Origin: Buchnera aphidicola (Mindarus abietinus)
GTDB taxonomy: Bacteria; Pseudomonadota; Gammaproteobacteria; Enterobacterales; Enterobacteriaceae
Direction of reading: 5' to 3'
Assembly (NCBI RefSeq): GCF_964059085.1
Contig: NZ_OZ060398.1
Span: 137,364 to 201,363, forward strand
Length of the DNA: 64,000 bases
The translations under genes and the position numbers were made by a program. Positions within the stretch are counted from its first letter, which is position 1; the number at the start of each line of letters is the position of its first letter. Below are positions 9,126 through 19,158 of this stretch, piece after piece. The notes under the pieces are model-generated. The model was not told the origin of the DNA, made no database searches, and worked only from the letters and a program-made list of their open reading frames with translations.

Positions 9126-9497
9126 ATGTCTAATTCAATATTTTTTTCTGATTTGTTTCTATTTTTTATTTTTATTTTTTTAGCCTTTTTTATTTGTTTT
9201 TTTATTTTATCTATTAGTTTCATTTTAGGAGAAAGAAAATTTTGCAAGAATAAAAATCTTCCCTTTGAGTCTGGTGTTGACTCTATTGGTAATACCTCAA
9301 TAAAATTTTCAGTTAAATTTTATTTGATAGGAATTATTTTTGTAATATTTGATATTGAGGCATTATATATATATATATGGTCAGTCAATGCAATAAAAAT
9401 AGGAATTTTTGGATTATTAGAAATATTTTCGTTTATTTTGATGCTTTTATTTTCTCTTTTTTATGTAATAAATAAGAAAGTATTAGATAGAATATAG
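9126..9497 (+). CDS. nuoA: NADH-quinone oxidoreductase subunit A
   Basis: Small membrane subunit of complex I at the junction of the peripheral and membrane arms. The 123 residues hold three predicted membrane helices and the family signature PFESGVDSIGNTSIKFSVKFYLIGIIFVIFDIEALY-like stretch around residues 40-80, with the conserved acidic Asp/Glu pair. It is shorter than E. coli NuoA (147) because the C-terminal tail is missing. It is the first gene of the nuoA-N operon. Confidence 0.95.
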   Translation: MSNSIFFSDLFLFFIFIFLAFFICFFILSISFILGERKFCKNKNLPFESGVDSIGNTSIKFSVKFYLIGIIFVIFDIEALYIYIWSVNAIKIGIFGLLEIFSFILMLLFSLFYVINKKVLDRI

Positions 9498-9601
9498 ATA
9501 TTTTTTTATAGATAGTAGATATATTTATCATTTCAATAAAGTTTATTATATTATTTAAATAATATAAATTTGCTTAATTAAAAAAATTAAAAGGTATTTT
9601 T

Positions 9602-10219
9602 ATGAAATATGTTTTAACAAAAGCAATAAATATGAATTCAACAAATTTGTTAAATAAGAAAGAACAGAATTTTTCTAAAATTAAACAATATTTAAACGAA
9701 AATGTTTTTTTAGGAAAATTAAAAACAGTAGTTCGTAAATTAGTTAATTGGGGAAGAAAAAATTCTCTTTGGCCTTATAATTTCGGACTATCTTGCTGTT
9801 ATGTAGAAATGGTAACTGCTTTTACATCAGTTCATGATGTAGCTAGGTTTGGTTCGGAAGTATTAAGAGCGTCGCCTCGACAAGCAGATTTTATAGTCAT
9901 AGCAGGTACTCCTTTTATTAAAATGGTTCCTGTTATTAAAAGATTATACGATCAGATGTTAGAACCTAAGTGGGTTATTTCTATGGGAGCATGTGCTAAT
10001 TCAGGAGGAATGTATGATATTTATTCAGTAGTTCAAGGAGTGGATAAATTTTTACCAGTAGATGTTTATATCCCCGGTTGCCCTCCTCGCCCAGAAGCAT
10101 ATTTACAAGCGTTAATGTTATTACAGAAGTCCATTGATAAAGAAAATCGTCCTTTATCATGGATAGTTGAAGATAAAAAAATATATAGAAATAATAAAAA
10201 TTATTATAAAAAAACATAA
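9602..10219 (+). CDS. nuoB: NADH-quinone oxidoreductase subunit B
   Basis: Peripheral-arm subunit carrying iron-sulfur cluster N2, the electron donor to quinone. All four ligands are visible: the tandem Cys65-Cys66 in GLSCCYVEM, Cys131 in [11 protein letters not shown] and Cys160 in [10 protein letters not shown]. The core from [18 protein letters not shown] onward is very close to E. coli NuoB. The C-terminal tail is shortened (205 versus about 220 residues). The start ATG follows an AAGG motif; a second in-frame ATG lies ten codons in. Confidence 0.97.
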   Translation: MKYVLTKAINMNSTNLLNKKEQNFSKIKQYLNENVFLGKLKTVVRKLVNWGRKNSLWPYNFGLSCCYVEMVTAFTSVHDVARFGSEVLRASPRQADFIVIAGTPFIKMVPVIKRLYDQMLEPKWVISMGACANSGGMYDIYSVVQGVDKFLPVDVYIPGCPPRPEAYLQALMLLQKSIDKENRPLSWIVEDKKIYRNNKNYYKKT

Positions 10220-10307
10220 ATATTGTACAAGATAATAATTTTTTTATTTTATATTTGAAAAAAATATACTTGAAAAGTATGTTCATATTAAAAATAATAA
10301 ATTGTTC

Positions 10308-12104
10308 ATGAGAAATATAATGATCAGCAATCCTACTACAAAATTTAAAAATACAAAAAATTATTATAATTTAATCATAAAAAAATTATACGAGAATTTT
10401 AGTCCCGAAATTTTCATACCTCAATTAACTTTAATTGATTTTCCAGTCTTTTGGATAAAACAAAAAGATTTATTAAATATAGCTTCTTATCTTTCTAACT
10501 TAATTGATCCATATATAACGCTATTAGATTTACATGGTATAGATGAAAGATTACGAAAAAATCGAAATAATATGCCCATTATGGATTTTTCAGTATTTTA
10601 TCATTTTATTTCGTTTGAAAAAAATGTAGATATTTTAATTAAAGTTCCTTTAATTGAAGAAAAATTATCAGTTCCTTCATTAACTAAGTTATTTATTAAT
10701 GCTAATTGGTATGAAAGAGAAACATGGGAAATGTTTGGAATTAATTTTGAAAATCATCCTAATTTAACAAGAATACTTATGCCTATTACTTGGAAAGGGC
10801 ATCCTTTAAGAAAAGATTATCCAGCAAGAGCTACAGAATTTAAAAGTTATTATTTGACAGAAGAAAAGGAAGAAAAAGAATCAAAAGCATTACGATTTTC
10901 TCCAGAATTTTGGGGAATGAAAAGAAAAAATAGTCGTTCAGATTTTATGTTTTTAAATCTTGGTCCAAATCATCCATCTTCTCATGGAGCTTTTCGAATA
11001 GTTTTGCAGTTAGACGGAGAAGAAATTATTGATTGTGTGCCGGATATAGGATACCACCATCGTGGAGCAGAAAAAATGGCTGAACGTCAAACATGGCATA
11101 GTTTTATACCTTACACAGATAGAATTGAATATTTAGGGGGATGTGTCAATGAAATGCCTTATATTTTAGCAGTAGAAAAATTAGCAGATATTCAAGTTCC
11201 AAAAAGAGTAAAGTTTATTCGAGTAATGTTGTCAGAATTATTTAGGATAAATAGTCATTTATTATATATTTCTACTTTTATTCAAGATGTAGGTTCTATG
11301 ACTCCTGTTTTTCTTGCTTTTACCGATCGACAAAAAATTTATGATATTATTGAAAAAATTACAGGTGCTAGAATGCATCCAGCTTGGTTTAGAATAGGAG
11401 GTGTTGCTTCTGATCTTCCTAAAGGATGGGAGAAATTACTTAAAAAATTTCTTATTTGGTTACCTAAAAGATTGAAATTTTATTTAAATATGGCATTAAA
11501 AAATTCTATTTTAATAAATCGTTCAAAAGGAATTGCTTCTTATAATAAAACGGAAGCTTTAAATTGGGGGGTCACTGGTGCAGGGTTACGAGCTACAGGA
11601 ATAGATTTTGATATTCGAAAAAAAAGACCTTATTCAGGTTATGAAGATTTTGATTTTGAAATACCAATAGGAAATGGAATTAGTGATTGCTATTCTAGAG
11701 TTATGTTAAAAATGGAAGAAATTTTTCAAAGTTTACGTATATTACAACAATGTTTAGATAATATGCCATCTGGACCATTTAAAGCAGATCATCCTTTAAC
11801 CACTCCTCCTATTAAAAAAAATACTCTTAAAGATATTGAGTCGATGATTACACATTTTTTGCAAATGTCATGGGGACCAATTATGCCTCCTAATGAAAGT
11901 TTTCAAATGATAGAAGCAACTAAAGGTATAAATAGTTATTATTTAATTAGCGATGGCGGTACGATGAGTTATCGAACGAGAATTCGAACACCTAGCTTTG
12001 CACATTTACAACAGATACCTTCTGTTATCAGGGGAAGTTTGTTGTCAGATTTAATTACATATTTAGGAAGTATTGATTTTGTTATGTCGGACGTGGATCG
12101 ATAA
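10308..12104 (+). CDS. nuoCD: NADH-quinone oxidoreductase fused subunits C and D
   Basis: Peripheral-arm subunit forming part of the quinone site with NuoB. As in E. coli, the C and D subunits are fused. The NuoC part (about residues 1-190) includes [14 protein letters not shown] and [14 protein letters not shown]. The NuoD part includes [12 protein letters not shown], the [10 protein letters not shown] helix, FRINSHLLY and ends FVMSDVDR exactly as in E. coli. Three in-frame starts are close together (UUG 10302, AUG 10308, AUG 10320), none with a good Shine-Dalgarno site. I chose AUG 10308, giving 598 residues. The stop is three bases before nuoE. Confidence 0.97.
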   Translation: MRNIMISNPTTKFKNTKNYYNLIIKKLYENFSPEIFIPQLTLIDFPVFWIKQKDLLNIASYLSNLIDPYITLLDLHGIDERLRKNRNNMPIMDFSVFYHFISFEKNVDILIKVPLIEEKLSVPSLTKLFINANWYERETWEMFGINFENHPNLTRILMPITWKGHPLRKDYPARATEFKSYYLTEEKEEKESKALRFSPEFWGMKRKNSRSDFMFLNLGPNHPSSHGAFRIVLQLDGEEIIDCVPDIGYHHRGAEKMAERQTWHSFIPYTDRIEYLGGCVNEMPYILAVEKLADIQVPKRVKFIRVMLSELFRINSHLLYISTFIQDVGSMTPVFLAFTDRQKIYDIIEKITGARMHPAWFRIGGVASDLPKGWEKLLKKFLIWLPKRLKFYLNMALKNSILINRSKGIASYNKTEALNWGVTGAGLRATGIDFDIRKKRPYSGYEDFDFEIPIGNGISDCYSRVMLKMEEIFQSLRILQQCLDNMPSGPFKADHPLTTPPIKKNTLKDIESMITHFLQMSWGPIMPPNESFQMIEATKGINSYYLISDGGTMSYRTRIRTPSFAHLQQIPSVIRGSLLSDLITYLGSIDFVMSDVDR

Positions 12105-12107
12105 AAA

Positions 12108-12596
12108 ATGAAAAAACAATATATTAATTTTGAATTAACTGTGGAAGAACAAGAGAAAATAGAAGAGGAAAAAAAACGTTATAAATATCCTCATGCAGTA
12201 GTAATAGAAGCATTAAAAATAGTACAAAAAAAAAGAAAGTGGGTGTCTAAAAATGTTATAAATGCTATTTCAGAAATTTTAAATATTTCTTCTGTGCATA
12301 TAGAAGAAGTGGCTACTTTTTATAGTCAAATCTTTCTTGAACCAGTAGGAAGAAATATTATTCGCTATTGTGATAGTGTCGTTTGTTATGTTGTAGGATA
12401 TAAAAAAATATTGATAGTATTAGAGAAATATTTAAAAATTAAATCAGGAGAAACAACACCAGACAATAAATTTACATTATTACCAATTTGTTGTTTAGGA
12501 TGTTGCGATAAAGCACCAACTATGATGATTAATGAAGATACATATTTTAACTTATCCGAGAAAAATATTCTTTCTATACTGGAAACTTATTCATGA
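12108..12596 (+). CDS. nuoE: NADH-quinone oxidoreductase subunit E
   Basis: Thioredoxin-fold subunit of the NADH dehydrogenase module, holding the [2Fe-2S] cluster N1a. The four expected ligands are Cys88 and Cys93 (YCDSVVC) and Cys129 and Cys133 ([10 protein letters not shown]), each offset by four from E. coli numbering. At 162 residues it is close to E. coli (166). It begins three bases after nuoCD and its stop overlaps the nuoF start as ATGA, so it is translationally coupled to both neighbours. Confidence 0.96.
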   Translation: MKKQYINFELTVEEQEKIEEEKKRYKYPHAVVIEALKIVQKKRKWVSKNVINAISEILNISSVHIEEVATFYSQIFLEPVGRNIIRYCDSVVCYVVGYKKILIVLEKYLKIKSGETTPDNKFTLLPICCLGCCDKAPTMMINEDTYFNLSEKNILSILETYS

Positions 12597-13873
12597 ATAA
12601 CAAATTTCTGAAAGCAGAGAGTCATCCTTTAACATGGAGATTAAATAAAAATAACAATCCTATTTGGATCGAGGAATATAAATTAAAAAATGGATATGCG
12701 GCATTAACAAAAAGTTTAATAGAAATGTCTCCCCAAAAAATAATAGATGAAGTCAAGAAGTCCGAATTAAAGGGAAGAGGAGGTGCTGGATTTAATACAG
12801 GAATAAAATGGAATATGGTTGCAAAATCTCAAGTTTCAAAAACAAAATATTTAGTTTGTAATGCTGATGAAATGGAACCTGGAACATTTAAAGATCGTTT
12901 GTTAATGGAAAAAATTCCACATCAGTTAATTGAAGGAATAATAATAGCAGCTTTTGCTTTACAAGTACATTGCGCTTATATTTTTTTACGAGGAGAATAT
13001 ATTCAAGCATATAAAAATTTAAAAAGATCTATTTTTGAAGCTTATCAAATGGGTTATTTAGGAAAAAATATTTTAAAAACAAGTTTTAACTTAGATATTT
13101 TTATACATACTGGTGCTGGACGTTATATTTGCGGTGAAGAAACGGCATTATTAAATTCTTTAGAAGGAAAAAGAGCAAATCCTAGATTTAAACCTCCCTT
13201 TCCTGTTGAAATTGGTTTATGGGGGAAACCAACATGCGTTAATAATGTAGAAACATTATCAAATGTACCAGCTATTATATCAAATGGGTTTCTTTGGTAC
13301 AAAACATTATCAAAAAGTATAGATACCGGGACAAAAATGATGGGATTTTCAGGAAATGTAAATACTCCAGGAGTTTGGGAACTTCCATTTGGAACTACAG
13401 CTAGAGAAATATTAGAGGATTACGCAAATGGAATGAAACCTGGTTTTTCATTAAAAGCATGGCAACCAGGAGGAGCAGGAACTGATTTTTTAACTTTAGA
13501 ACATATTGATATTCCAATGGATTTTGAAAATGTTAGAAAAGCAGGAAGTAGATTAGGTACTGCTGTAGCTATGGCGGTGGATAATTTTGTAAATATAGTT
13601 TCATTAGTCCATAACATTGAAAAATTTTTTTCTAGAGAGTCTTGTGGATGGTGTACACCTTGTAGAGAAGGTTTGCCTTGGATAGTAAAAATTTTAAAAT
13701 CATTAGTACAGAAAAAGGGAAAACAAGGAGATATTGAATTGTTGGAGGAACTTAGTAAAAATTTAGAATTTGGAAAAACTTTTTGTGCTCATGCACCAGG
13801 AGCTATGGAACCCTTAGTAAGTGCTATTAAATATTTTCGAATTGAATTTGAACAAGGTATTAGATTTAAATGA
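12593..13873 (+). CDS. nuoF: NADH-quinone oxidoreductase subunit F, NADH- and FMN-binding
   Basis: Entry point for electrons from NADH. The [10 protein letters not shown] nucleotide-binding glycine loop is at residues 61-70, the second motif [19 protein letters not shown] at about 174-192, and the N3 [4Fe-4S] ligands Cys351, Cys354, Cys357 and Cys398 fall exactly at E. coli positions. At 426 residues it lacks a short C-terminal stretch of the 445-residue E. coli protein. The ATGA overlap with nuoE indicates coupled translation. A 155-base spacer separates it from nuoG. Confidence 0.97.
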   Translation: MNNKFLKAESHPLTWRLNKNNNPIWIEEYKLKNGYAALTKSLIEMSPQKIIDEVKKSELKGRGGAGFNTGIKWNMVAKSQVSKTKYLVCNADEMEPGTFKDRLLMEKIPHQLIEGIIIAAFALQVHCAYIFLRGEYIQAYKNLKRSIFEAYQMGYLGKNILKTSFNLDIFIHTGAGRYICGEETALLNSLEGKRANPRFKPPFPVEIGLWGKPTCVNNVETLSNVPAIISNGFLWYKTLSKSIDTGTKMMGFSGNVNTPGVWELPFGTTAREILEDYANGMKPGFSLKAWQPGGAGTDFLTLEHIDIPMDFENVRKAGSRLGTAVAMAVDNFVNIVSLVHNIEKFFSRESCGWCTPCREGLPWIVKILKSLVQKKGKQGDIELLEELSKNLEFGKTFCAHAPGAMEPLVSAIKYFRIEFEQGIRFK

Positions 13874-14028
13874 TTAAAATTTTTATTTTTTTTGAATTTT
13901 TAAAAAATAAGGCTATTAATTGAAAAAATTTAAAATTTTATTTCTTTTTTTTATTAAAAATTAAAGAATTTATGTTTTATATATATAATAGTAAAATATT
14001 CTATGTATTAGATAGGTTGGAAATACTT

Positions 14029-16746
14029 ATGTTTAAACTTCGTATAGATAATGTACAATATTTTGTAAAAAAATCTGCTAATGTTTTAGAAGCCTGTTTA
14101 TCTGTAGGAGTGGATATACCTTATTTTTGCTGGCATCCTATGCTAGGTAGTATAGGAGCATGTAGACAATGTGCAATTAAACAATATAGTAGTGATATTG
14201 ATAAAACGGGGAAAATAGTCATGTCTTGTATGACCCCGTTAAATGAAAAAACAATTATTTCTATTCAAGACGATGAAGTTAAAAGATTTAGAAAGCAAAT
14301 AATTGAGTTTTTGATGATTAATCATCCTCATGATTGTCCCATTTGTGAAGAAGCAGGAAGTTGTCATTTACAAGATATGACTGTTATGACGCAACATAAT
14401 TTACGTCGATATAGATATGAAAAAAAGACACATATAAATCAGTATTTAGGACCTTTTATACAACATGAGATGAATAGATGTATAAAATGTTATCGTTGTG
14501 TTAGATATTATCAGGATTATTTAGATGGAACTGATTTAGGTGTATTCGGAAGTGCGGATAACATTTATTTTGGACGTTTAGAAGAGGGTATGCTTGATAA
14601 CGAACATTCTGGAAATTTAGTAGAAATTTGTCCTACAGGTGTTTTTACTGATAAAATATATTCTAAAAATTATAGTAGAAAATGGGACATGCAATATGCT
14701 CCTAGCGTTTGTCAATATTGTAGTATAGGATGCAATACTATAATAGGAGAACGTTTTGGAGAGATAAGAAAAGTAGAAAATAGATATAATAAAGTAATAA
14801 ATCATCATTTAATATGCGATCTAGGTCGTTTTGGATTTGGTTATTCTAACTTAGAAAGTAGACCTAAATATTTAAAGGAAAAAATAAAAGAAAAGTTTAT
14901 TCATTTAAATAAAAAAAGTTTTTTAAAAAAAATAAAAAAAATTTTTAATGATTCGAGTCAAATTATTGGAATTGGTTCTTCAAGAGCTAGTGTAGAAAGT
15001 AATTTCACATTACGAGAATTAGTAGGTAAAGAAAATTTTTCTGTAGGAGTATCAAGAAATGAAAAAAAATTACTAAATTTTATTTTTAATTTAACAAAAA
15101 AAAGAAATTTTTCTATCCCTTCACTATCAGAAATAGAAAATTGTGATGCTATTTTAGTGTTAGGTGAAGATTTAACTCAGATTTCTCCTCGAATGGCATT
15201 AGCGGTAAGACAAGCAGTTAAAAAAAGATATAAAAAAATAGCAAAAAAATTAAAAATTCCATTGTGGAATAAAAAAGCAATTTTAAATATTTCTCAAAAT
15301 AAAAAAAATAAATTATTTATAACAAGTTTAGATACAACAAAATTAGATGATATTTCTTCATGGAATTATTATGCTTCTTATGAAAAACAAGCAGAATTTT
15401 CTTTTTTATTAGCGAAAAAAATAAGATATTTTTCTGTTTCTAATAAAAAAGTAAATCATTTTTTTGAAGAAAAAATTTCTTTAATTGCTAAAACTTTACT
15501 AAATGCAAAGAGACCATTAATTATTACAGGTTCTCATTCCGGTAGTTTATCACTTATTAAAGCAGCTTCTAATATTGTTCAAGCAATAAGAAAATATAAT
15601 GAAAATGTTAATTTAATATTATTAACTCCGAATTCTAATAGTTTAGGAGTAGCATGTTTAGGTGGAATTTCAATTGATTCTGCTTTAGAGCGAGTTATTT
15701 TAAAAAAAAATAGTTCTTTAATAATTTTAGAAAATGATTTATATCGACATGTGCCAAGATCTAAAATTAATGAAATGTTAAAATCTGTAAAGAATGTTAT
15801 TACATTAGATCATATTCCTACTTTGACTATTAAAAATAGTACTTTAATCGCACCATGTACAAATTTTTTTGAAAGTTCTGGAACAATTATTAATTATGAA
15901 AGTCGAGCACAAAGATTTTTCAAAGCTTACGATCCTAATTATTACAAAAAAGATTATTACGTGTTAGAAAGTTGGAGATGGTTAACTTTATTTAAAAATA
16001 TTATTTTAGATAAAAAAGATAAAAATTTTTTCTTTGATAGTATAGTTAATAATTGTAGTATTAAAATTCCAGAATTTAAAAAAATTAATTTGATCTCTCC
16101 TAATTCGAATTTTCGGATTTTTGGACAAAAAATAGCACGTTCTCCTAACAGATATAGTGGAAGAACAGCTATTTTTTCAGATAAAAATGTTCATGAGTGT
16201 CAACAACCAGAAGATAGAGATACAATGTTTTCATTTTCTATGGAAGGAAATCAACCTTTTAATCGACAAGATACATCATATATTCCGTTTGTTTGGTTTC
16301 CAGGATGGAACTCTTCTCAAGCATGGAATAAAATTAAAACTGAAAAAAAAGATATGTCTTCTTGTAATCTACATTTATTTCCAAAGAATATTCACAATAA
16401 AATTCCTTTTTTTAAAAATAATGAAATTATTAATAACATAAATGCAAATTGGAAAATTGCACCATATTATTCCTTATATGGAAGTGAAGAAGTAACTCAA
16501 AAAAATCCAATTTTATTAAAATTAATAGAGCCTATTTATATTAAGATCAATAAATTAGAAGCTATGGATTTGGGTTTAAAGGAAAATAGTACTGTTACAT
16601 TTTTTTATTTAGAAGAAAAATTTACTTTCAAAGTAAAATTTTCTATTTTTTTAGATAAAAAAATACTTGCTTTACCTATAGGATTTCCTAATGTTCCTCT
16701 TTTTCTTTCTGGAGAAAGTATTAAAAATTTAAAAATAGAAAAATAA
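14029..16746 (+). CDS. nuoG: NADH-quinone oxidoreductase subunit G
   Basis: Large iron-sulfur subunit of the NADH module. From the chosen start the N1b [2Fe-2S] ligands are Cys34, Cys45, Cys48 and Cys67, as in E. coli. They are followed by HPHDCPICEEAGSCHLQDM, the CIKCYRC clusters, and the extra N7-type CQYCSIGC motif. The rest is the molybdopterin-like domain. I start at ATG 14029 (905 residues, E. coli about 908). An in-frame ATG at 13972 would add 19 residues absent from the family. AGGTTGG lies just before 14029. The C-terminal half is far more diverged than the N-terminal cluster domain. Confidence 0.95.
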   Translation: MFKLRIDNVQYFVKKSANVLEACLSVGVDIPYFCWHPMLGSIGACRQCAIKQYSSDIDKTGKIVMSCMTPLNEKTIISIQDDEVKRFRKQIIEFLMINHPHDCPICEEAGSCHLQDMTVMTQHNLRRYRYEKKTHINQYLGPFIQHEMNRCIKCYRCVRYYQDYLDGTDLGVFGSADNIYFGRLEEGMLDNEHSGNLVEICPTGVFTDKIYSKNYSRKWDMQYAPSVCQYCSIGCNTIIGERFGEIRKVENRYNKVINHHLICDLGRFGFGYSNLESRPKYLKEKIKEKFIHLNKKSFLKKIKKIFNDSSQIIGIGSSRASVESNFTLRELVGKENFSVGVSRNEKKLLNFIFNLTKKRNFSIPSLSEIENCDAILVLGEDLTQISPRMALAVRQAVKKRYKKIAKKLKIPLWNKKAILNISQNKKNKLFITSLDTTKLDDISSWNYYASYEKQAEFSFLLAKKIRYFSVSNKKVNHFFEEKISLIAKTLLNAKRPLIITGSHSGSLSLIKAASNIVQAIRKYNENVNLILLTPNSNSLGVACLGGISIDSALERVILKKNSSLIILENDLYRHVPRSKINEMLKSVKNVITLDHIPTLTIKNSTLIAPCTNFFESSGTIINYESRAQRFFKAYDPNYYKKDYYVLESWRWLTLFKNIILDKKDKNFFFDSIVNNCSIKIPEFKKINLISPNSNFRIFGQKIARSPNRYSGRTAIFSDKNVHECQQPEDRDTMFSFSMEGNQPFNRQDTSYIPFVWFPGWNSSQAWNKIKTEKKDMSSCNLHLFPKNIHNKIPFFKNNEIINNINANWKIAPYYSLYGSEEVTQKNPILLKLIEPIYIKINKLEAMDLGLKENSTVTFFYLEEKFTFKVKFSIFLDKKILALPIGFPNVPLFLSGESIKNLKIEK

Positions 16747-16781
16747 TATATCTATTTAAATAAGTAAATAGGAATTTTTTC

Positions 16782-17708
16782 ATGTTTAAAACTATAATTT
16801 TATTATTATTAATAATTTTATTCGCTGCTACATTAAGTGTAATAGAGAGAAGATTATTAGGATTATTTCAAAATCGTTATGGTCCAAATCGAGTAGGATG
16901 GCAAGGATCTCTTCAGTTATTAGCGGATATGATTAAAATTTTTTTTAAAGAAGATTGGATTCCACCTTTTAGTAAAAAAATAACATTTGTATTAGCTCCT
17001 ATTATTTCATTTTCTTCTTTATTAATAATTGCACCTATTATACCTATTAGTAAAAAATTACTATTTGTAAATATTAATATTGGTATCTTATTTTTTTTAA
17101 TGATGGCTAGTTTATCAATTTATGCTATATTGCTTGCCGGATGGTCAAGCAATAATAAATATGCTTTATTAGGTGCTTTACGTGCTGCTGCTCAAACTTT
17201 AAGTTATGAGATTTTTTTAGGATTATCCTTAATGGGTATTGTTATTCGTGCTGAATCTTTTAATTTATCTGATATTTTAAGTAATCAAAGACATTTATGG
17301 AATATAATTCCTCAATTTTTTGCTTTTATAACTTTTTTTATATCTAGTTTAGGAATTTCTCATAGACATCCATTAGATCAACCCGAATCCGAACAAGAAT
17401 TGGCTGATGGTTATCATATTGAATATTCAGGAATGAAATTCGGACTATTTTTTATAGGAGAATATGTTTCAGTAATAATATTATCCGCTTTAATGACTAT
17501 ATTGTTTTTAGGAGGATTTTATGGTCCTTTTTTTGATTCTGTAATATGGTTTTTGATTAAAATGATTACTTTAATATTTATTTTTATTTTGATACGTGCT
17601 TCTTTACCGCGTCCTAGATATAATCAAATGATTGCTTTTAGTTGGAAATATTGTTTTCCAATTACTTTATTAAATGCATTTTTTACAGCCGTATGGTTAA
17701 TATGTTAA
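16782..17708 (+). CDS. nuoH: NADH-quinone oxidoreductase subunit H
   Basis: Membrane subunit linking the quinone chamber to the proton-pumping arm. Eight or so hydrophobic helices are evident in 308 residues (E. coli 325). Family stretches include [19 protein letters not shown] near the N-terminus, the acidic loop [24 protein letters not shown] around residues 200-220, and [11 protein letters not shown] near the C-terminus. A GGAA motif precedes the ATG, 35 bases after nuoG. Confidence 0.96.
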   Translation: MFKTIILLLLIILFAATLSVIERRLLGLFQNRYGPNRVGWQGSLQLLADMIKIFFKEDWIPPFSKKITFVLAPIISFSSLLIIAPIIPISKKLLFVNINIGILFFLMMASLSIYAILLAGWSSNNKYALLGALRAAAQTLSYEIFLGLSLMGIVIRAESFNLSDILSNQRHLWNIIPQFFAFITFFISSLGISHRHPLDQPESEQELADGYHIEYSGMKFGLFFIGEYVSVIILSALMTILFLGGFYGPFFDSVIWFLIKMITLIFIFILIRASLPRPRYNQMIAFSWKYCFPITLLNAFFTAVWLIC

Positions 17709-17740
17709 TTAATTATTAAAATGTAAGGTTTAATATAATT

Positions 17741-18280
17741 ATGAAAACAAGTATAAAAAATATTTATAGTCAGTTTAGAAGTATTTGGATGGTTTTAAAA
17801 AATATTTTTTCTAAACGAGAAACAAAATTATATCCTGAAGAAAAAGTGAATTTATCTTTTCGTTATAGAGGGAAAATAGTTCTTACAAAGACAAAAAAAG
17901 GGGAAGAAAGATGTGTAGCATGTAATTTATGTTCTGCTGTTTGTCCAGTTGATTGTATTTCCTTACAAAAAAAAATTAATAAAAAGAATAAACGTTGGTT
18001 CGCAAAGTTTTTTCGAATCAATTTTTCTAGGTGTATTTTTTGTGGATTATGTGAAGAAGCTTGTCCAACTGCAGCTATTCAATTAACCCCGGATTTTGAA
18101 TTAGGAGAATTTAAACGCCATGATTTAATTTATGAAAAGGAAGATTTGTTAATATCCGGTTCTGGAAAGTATCCTGATTACGATTTTTATAATTATACTG
18201 GTGTAGCTATTAAAGGAAAAAATAAAGGAGAGCTTATAAATGAAGCTAAACCGATTAATAGAACTACTTTACTTCCTTAA
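17741..18280 (+). CDS. nuoI: NADH-quinone oxidoreductase subunit I
   Basis: Ferredoxin-like subunit holding the [4Fe-4S] clusters N6a and N6b, which pass electrons to NuoB. Both CxxCxxCxxxC motifs are complete: Cys58, 61, 64, 68 and Cys98, 101, 104, 108. The 179 residues equal the E. coli length within one. The [16 protein letters not shown]-terminal region is typical of the family. Confidence 0.97.
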   Translation: MKTSIKNIYSQFRSIWMVLKNIFSKRETKLYPEEKVNLSFRYRGKIVLTKTKKGEERCVACNLCSAVCPVDCISLQKKINKKNKRWFAKFFRINFSRCIFCGLCEEACPTAAIQLTPDFELGEFKRHDLIYEKEDLLISGSGKYPDYDFYNYTGVAIKGKNKGELINEAKPINRTTLLP

Positions 18281-18304
18281 TATTGTAAATAGAGAGTACG
18301 TTAC

Positions 18305-18811
18305 ATGGAACTAATATTTTTTTATTGTTTTGGAATTTTTTCTATAATATCAACTTTATTGTTAATTTTTCAAAAAAATGCAATGTATGCACTATTCTAT
18401 TTAATTATTTCTATTTTATCTATTTCAGGAGTTTTTTTTTCTCTAGGTGCTTATTTTTCGGCAGCATTAGAAATTATTATTTATGCTGGTGCTATTATGG
18501 TTCTTTTTATTTTTGTAATTATGATGCTAAATCAAAGAAGTATTTTAAATATTAAAAAAAAAAGAAATATGACAGAATTAATAGGACTATTTTTTTTATT
18601 TTTTGTATTATTTAAAATAATGTTTGATTTAAATAATATTTTTTTTGAAAAAAAAATATGTTTTGAAGTCATCAGTACAAGAATCACGGGAATTAAATTG
18701 TATAATTCATATGGAATAATAATAGAATTAATTTCTTTTCTTTTATTATCTGTACTTCTTACTATTTTTCATTTTGGAAAAAATTATTATAGATCAAAAG
18801 ATCATAAATAA
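18305..18811 (+). CDS. nuoJ: NADH-quinone oxidoreductase subunit J
   Basis: Membrane subunit of complex I beside NuoK and NuoA. The 168 residues form about five hydrophobic helices. The conserved core ALEIIIYAGAIMVLFIFVIMML-like region is at residues 55-78, with the helix-breaking Tyr/Gly typical of NuoJ. Slightly shorter than E. coli (184) at the C-terminus. Identity rests on this core plus position between nuoI and nuoK. Confidence 0.94.
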   Translation: MELIFFYCFGIFSIISTLLLIFQKNAMYALFYLIISILSISGVFFSLGAYFSAALEIIIYAGAIMVLFIFVIMMLNQRSILNIKKKRNMTELIGLFFLFFVLFKIMFDLNNIFFEKKICFEVISTRITGIKLYNSYGIIIELISFLLLSVLLTIFHFGKNYYRSKDHK

Positions 18812-18855
18812 TTTTAAACTAAAAATGTATTTAAATTAATAAAAAAGGATTATTT

Positions 18856-19158
18856 ATGATTCCTATGTCGCATGGTTTAATATTTTCTTTTTTGTTGTTT
18901 TTCTTAGGAGTTTGTTCTCTTATTTTTCGAAAAAATTTTTTGTTTATATTAATATCTTTAGAAATAATAGTAAATTCTATTACAATGATTTTTATTGTTG
19001 CAAGCAGCTATTGGCATCAAGTAGAAGGCCAAATTATGTATATTTTTTTAATTACTGTAGCTGCCGCAGAAGTTAGTATAGGTTTAGCTTTATTATTACG
19101 TTTATATAAATATTCTAAAGAATTAGATACTGATAGATTAAGTGAGATAAATCAATGA
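18856..19158 (+). CDS. nuoK: NADH-quinone oxidoreductase subunit K
   Basis: Small MrpC-like membrane subunit of 100 residues, the standard length, with three helices. The two buried glutamates important for proton transfer are visible in ISLEIIVNS and in AAAEVSIGLALLLRL. The start follows AAAAAGGAT. Its stop overlaps the nuoL start as ATGA at 19155-19158. Confidence 0.96.
   Translation: MIPMSHGLIFSFLLFFLGVCSLIFRKNFLFILISLEIIVNSITMIFIVASSYWHQVEGQIMYIFLITVAAAEVSIGLALLLRLYKYSKELDTDRLSEINQ

Noticed and set aside
13972-14028. Longer nuoG start at ATG 13972
   Set aside because: It adds 19 residues absent from the family, and ATG 14029 puts the N1b cysteines exactly at the E. coli positions.
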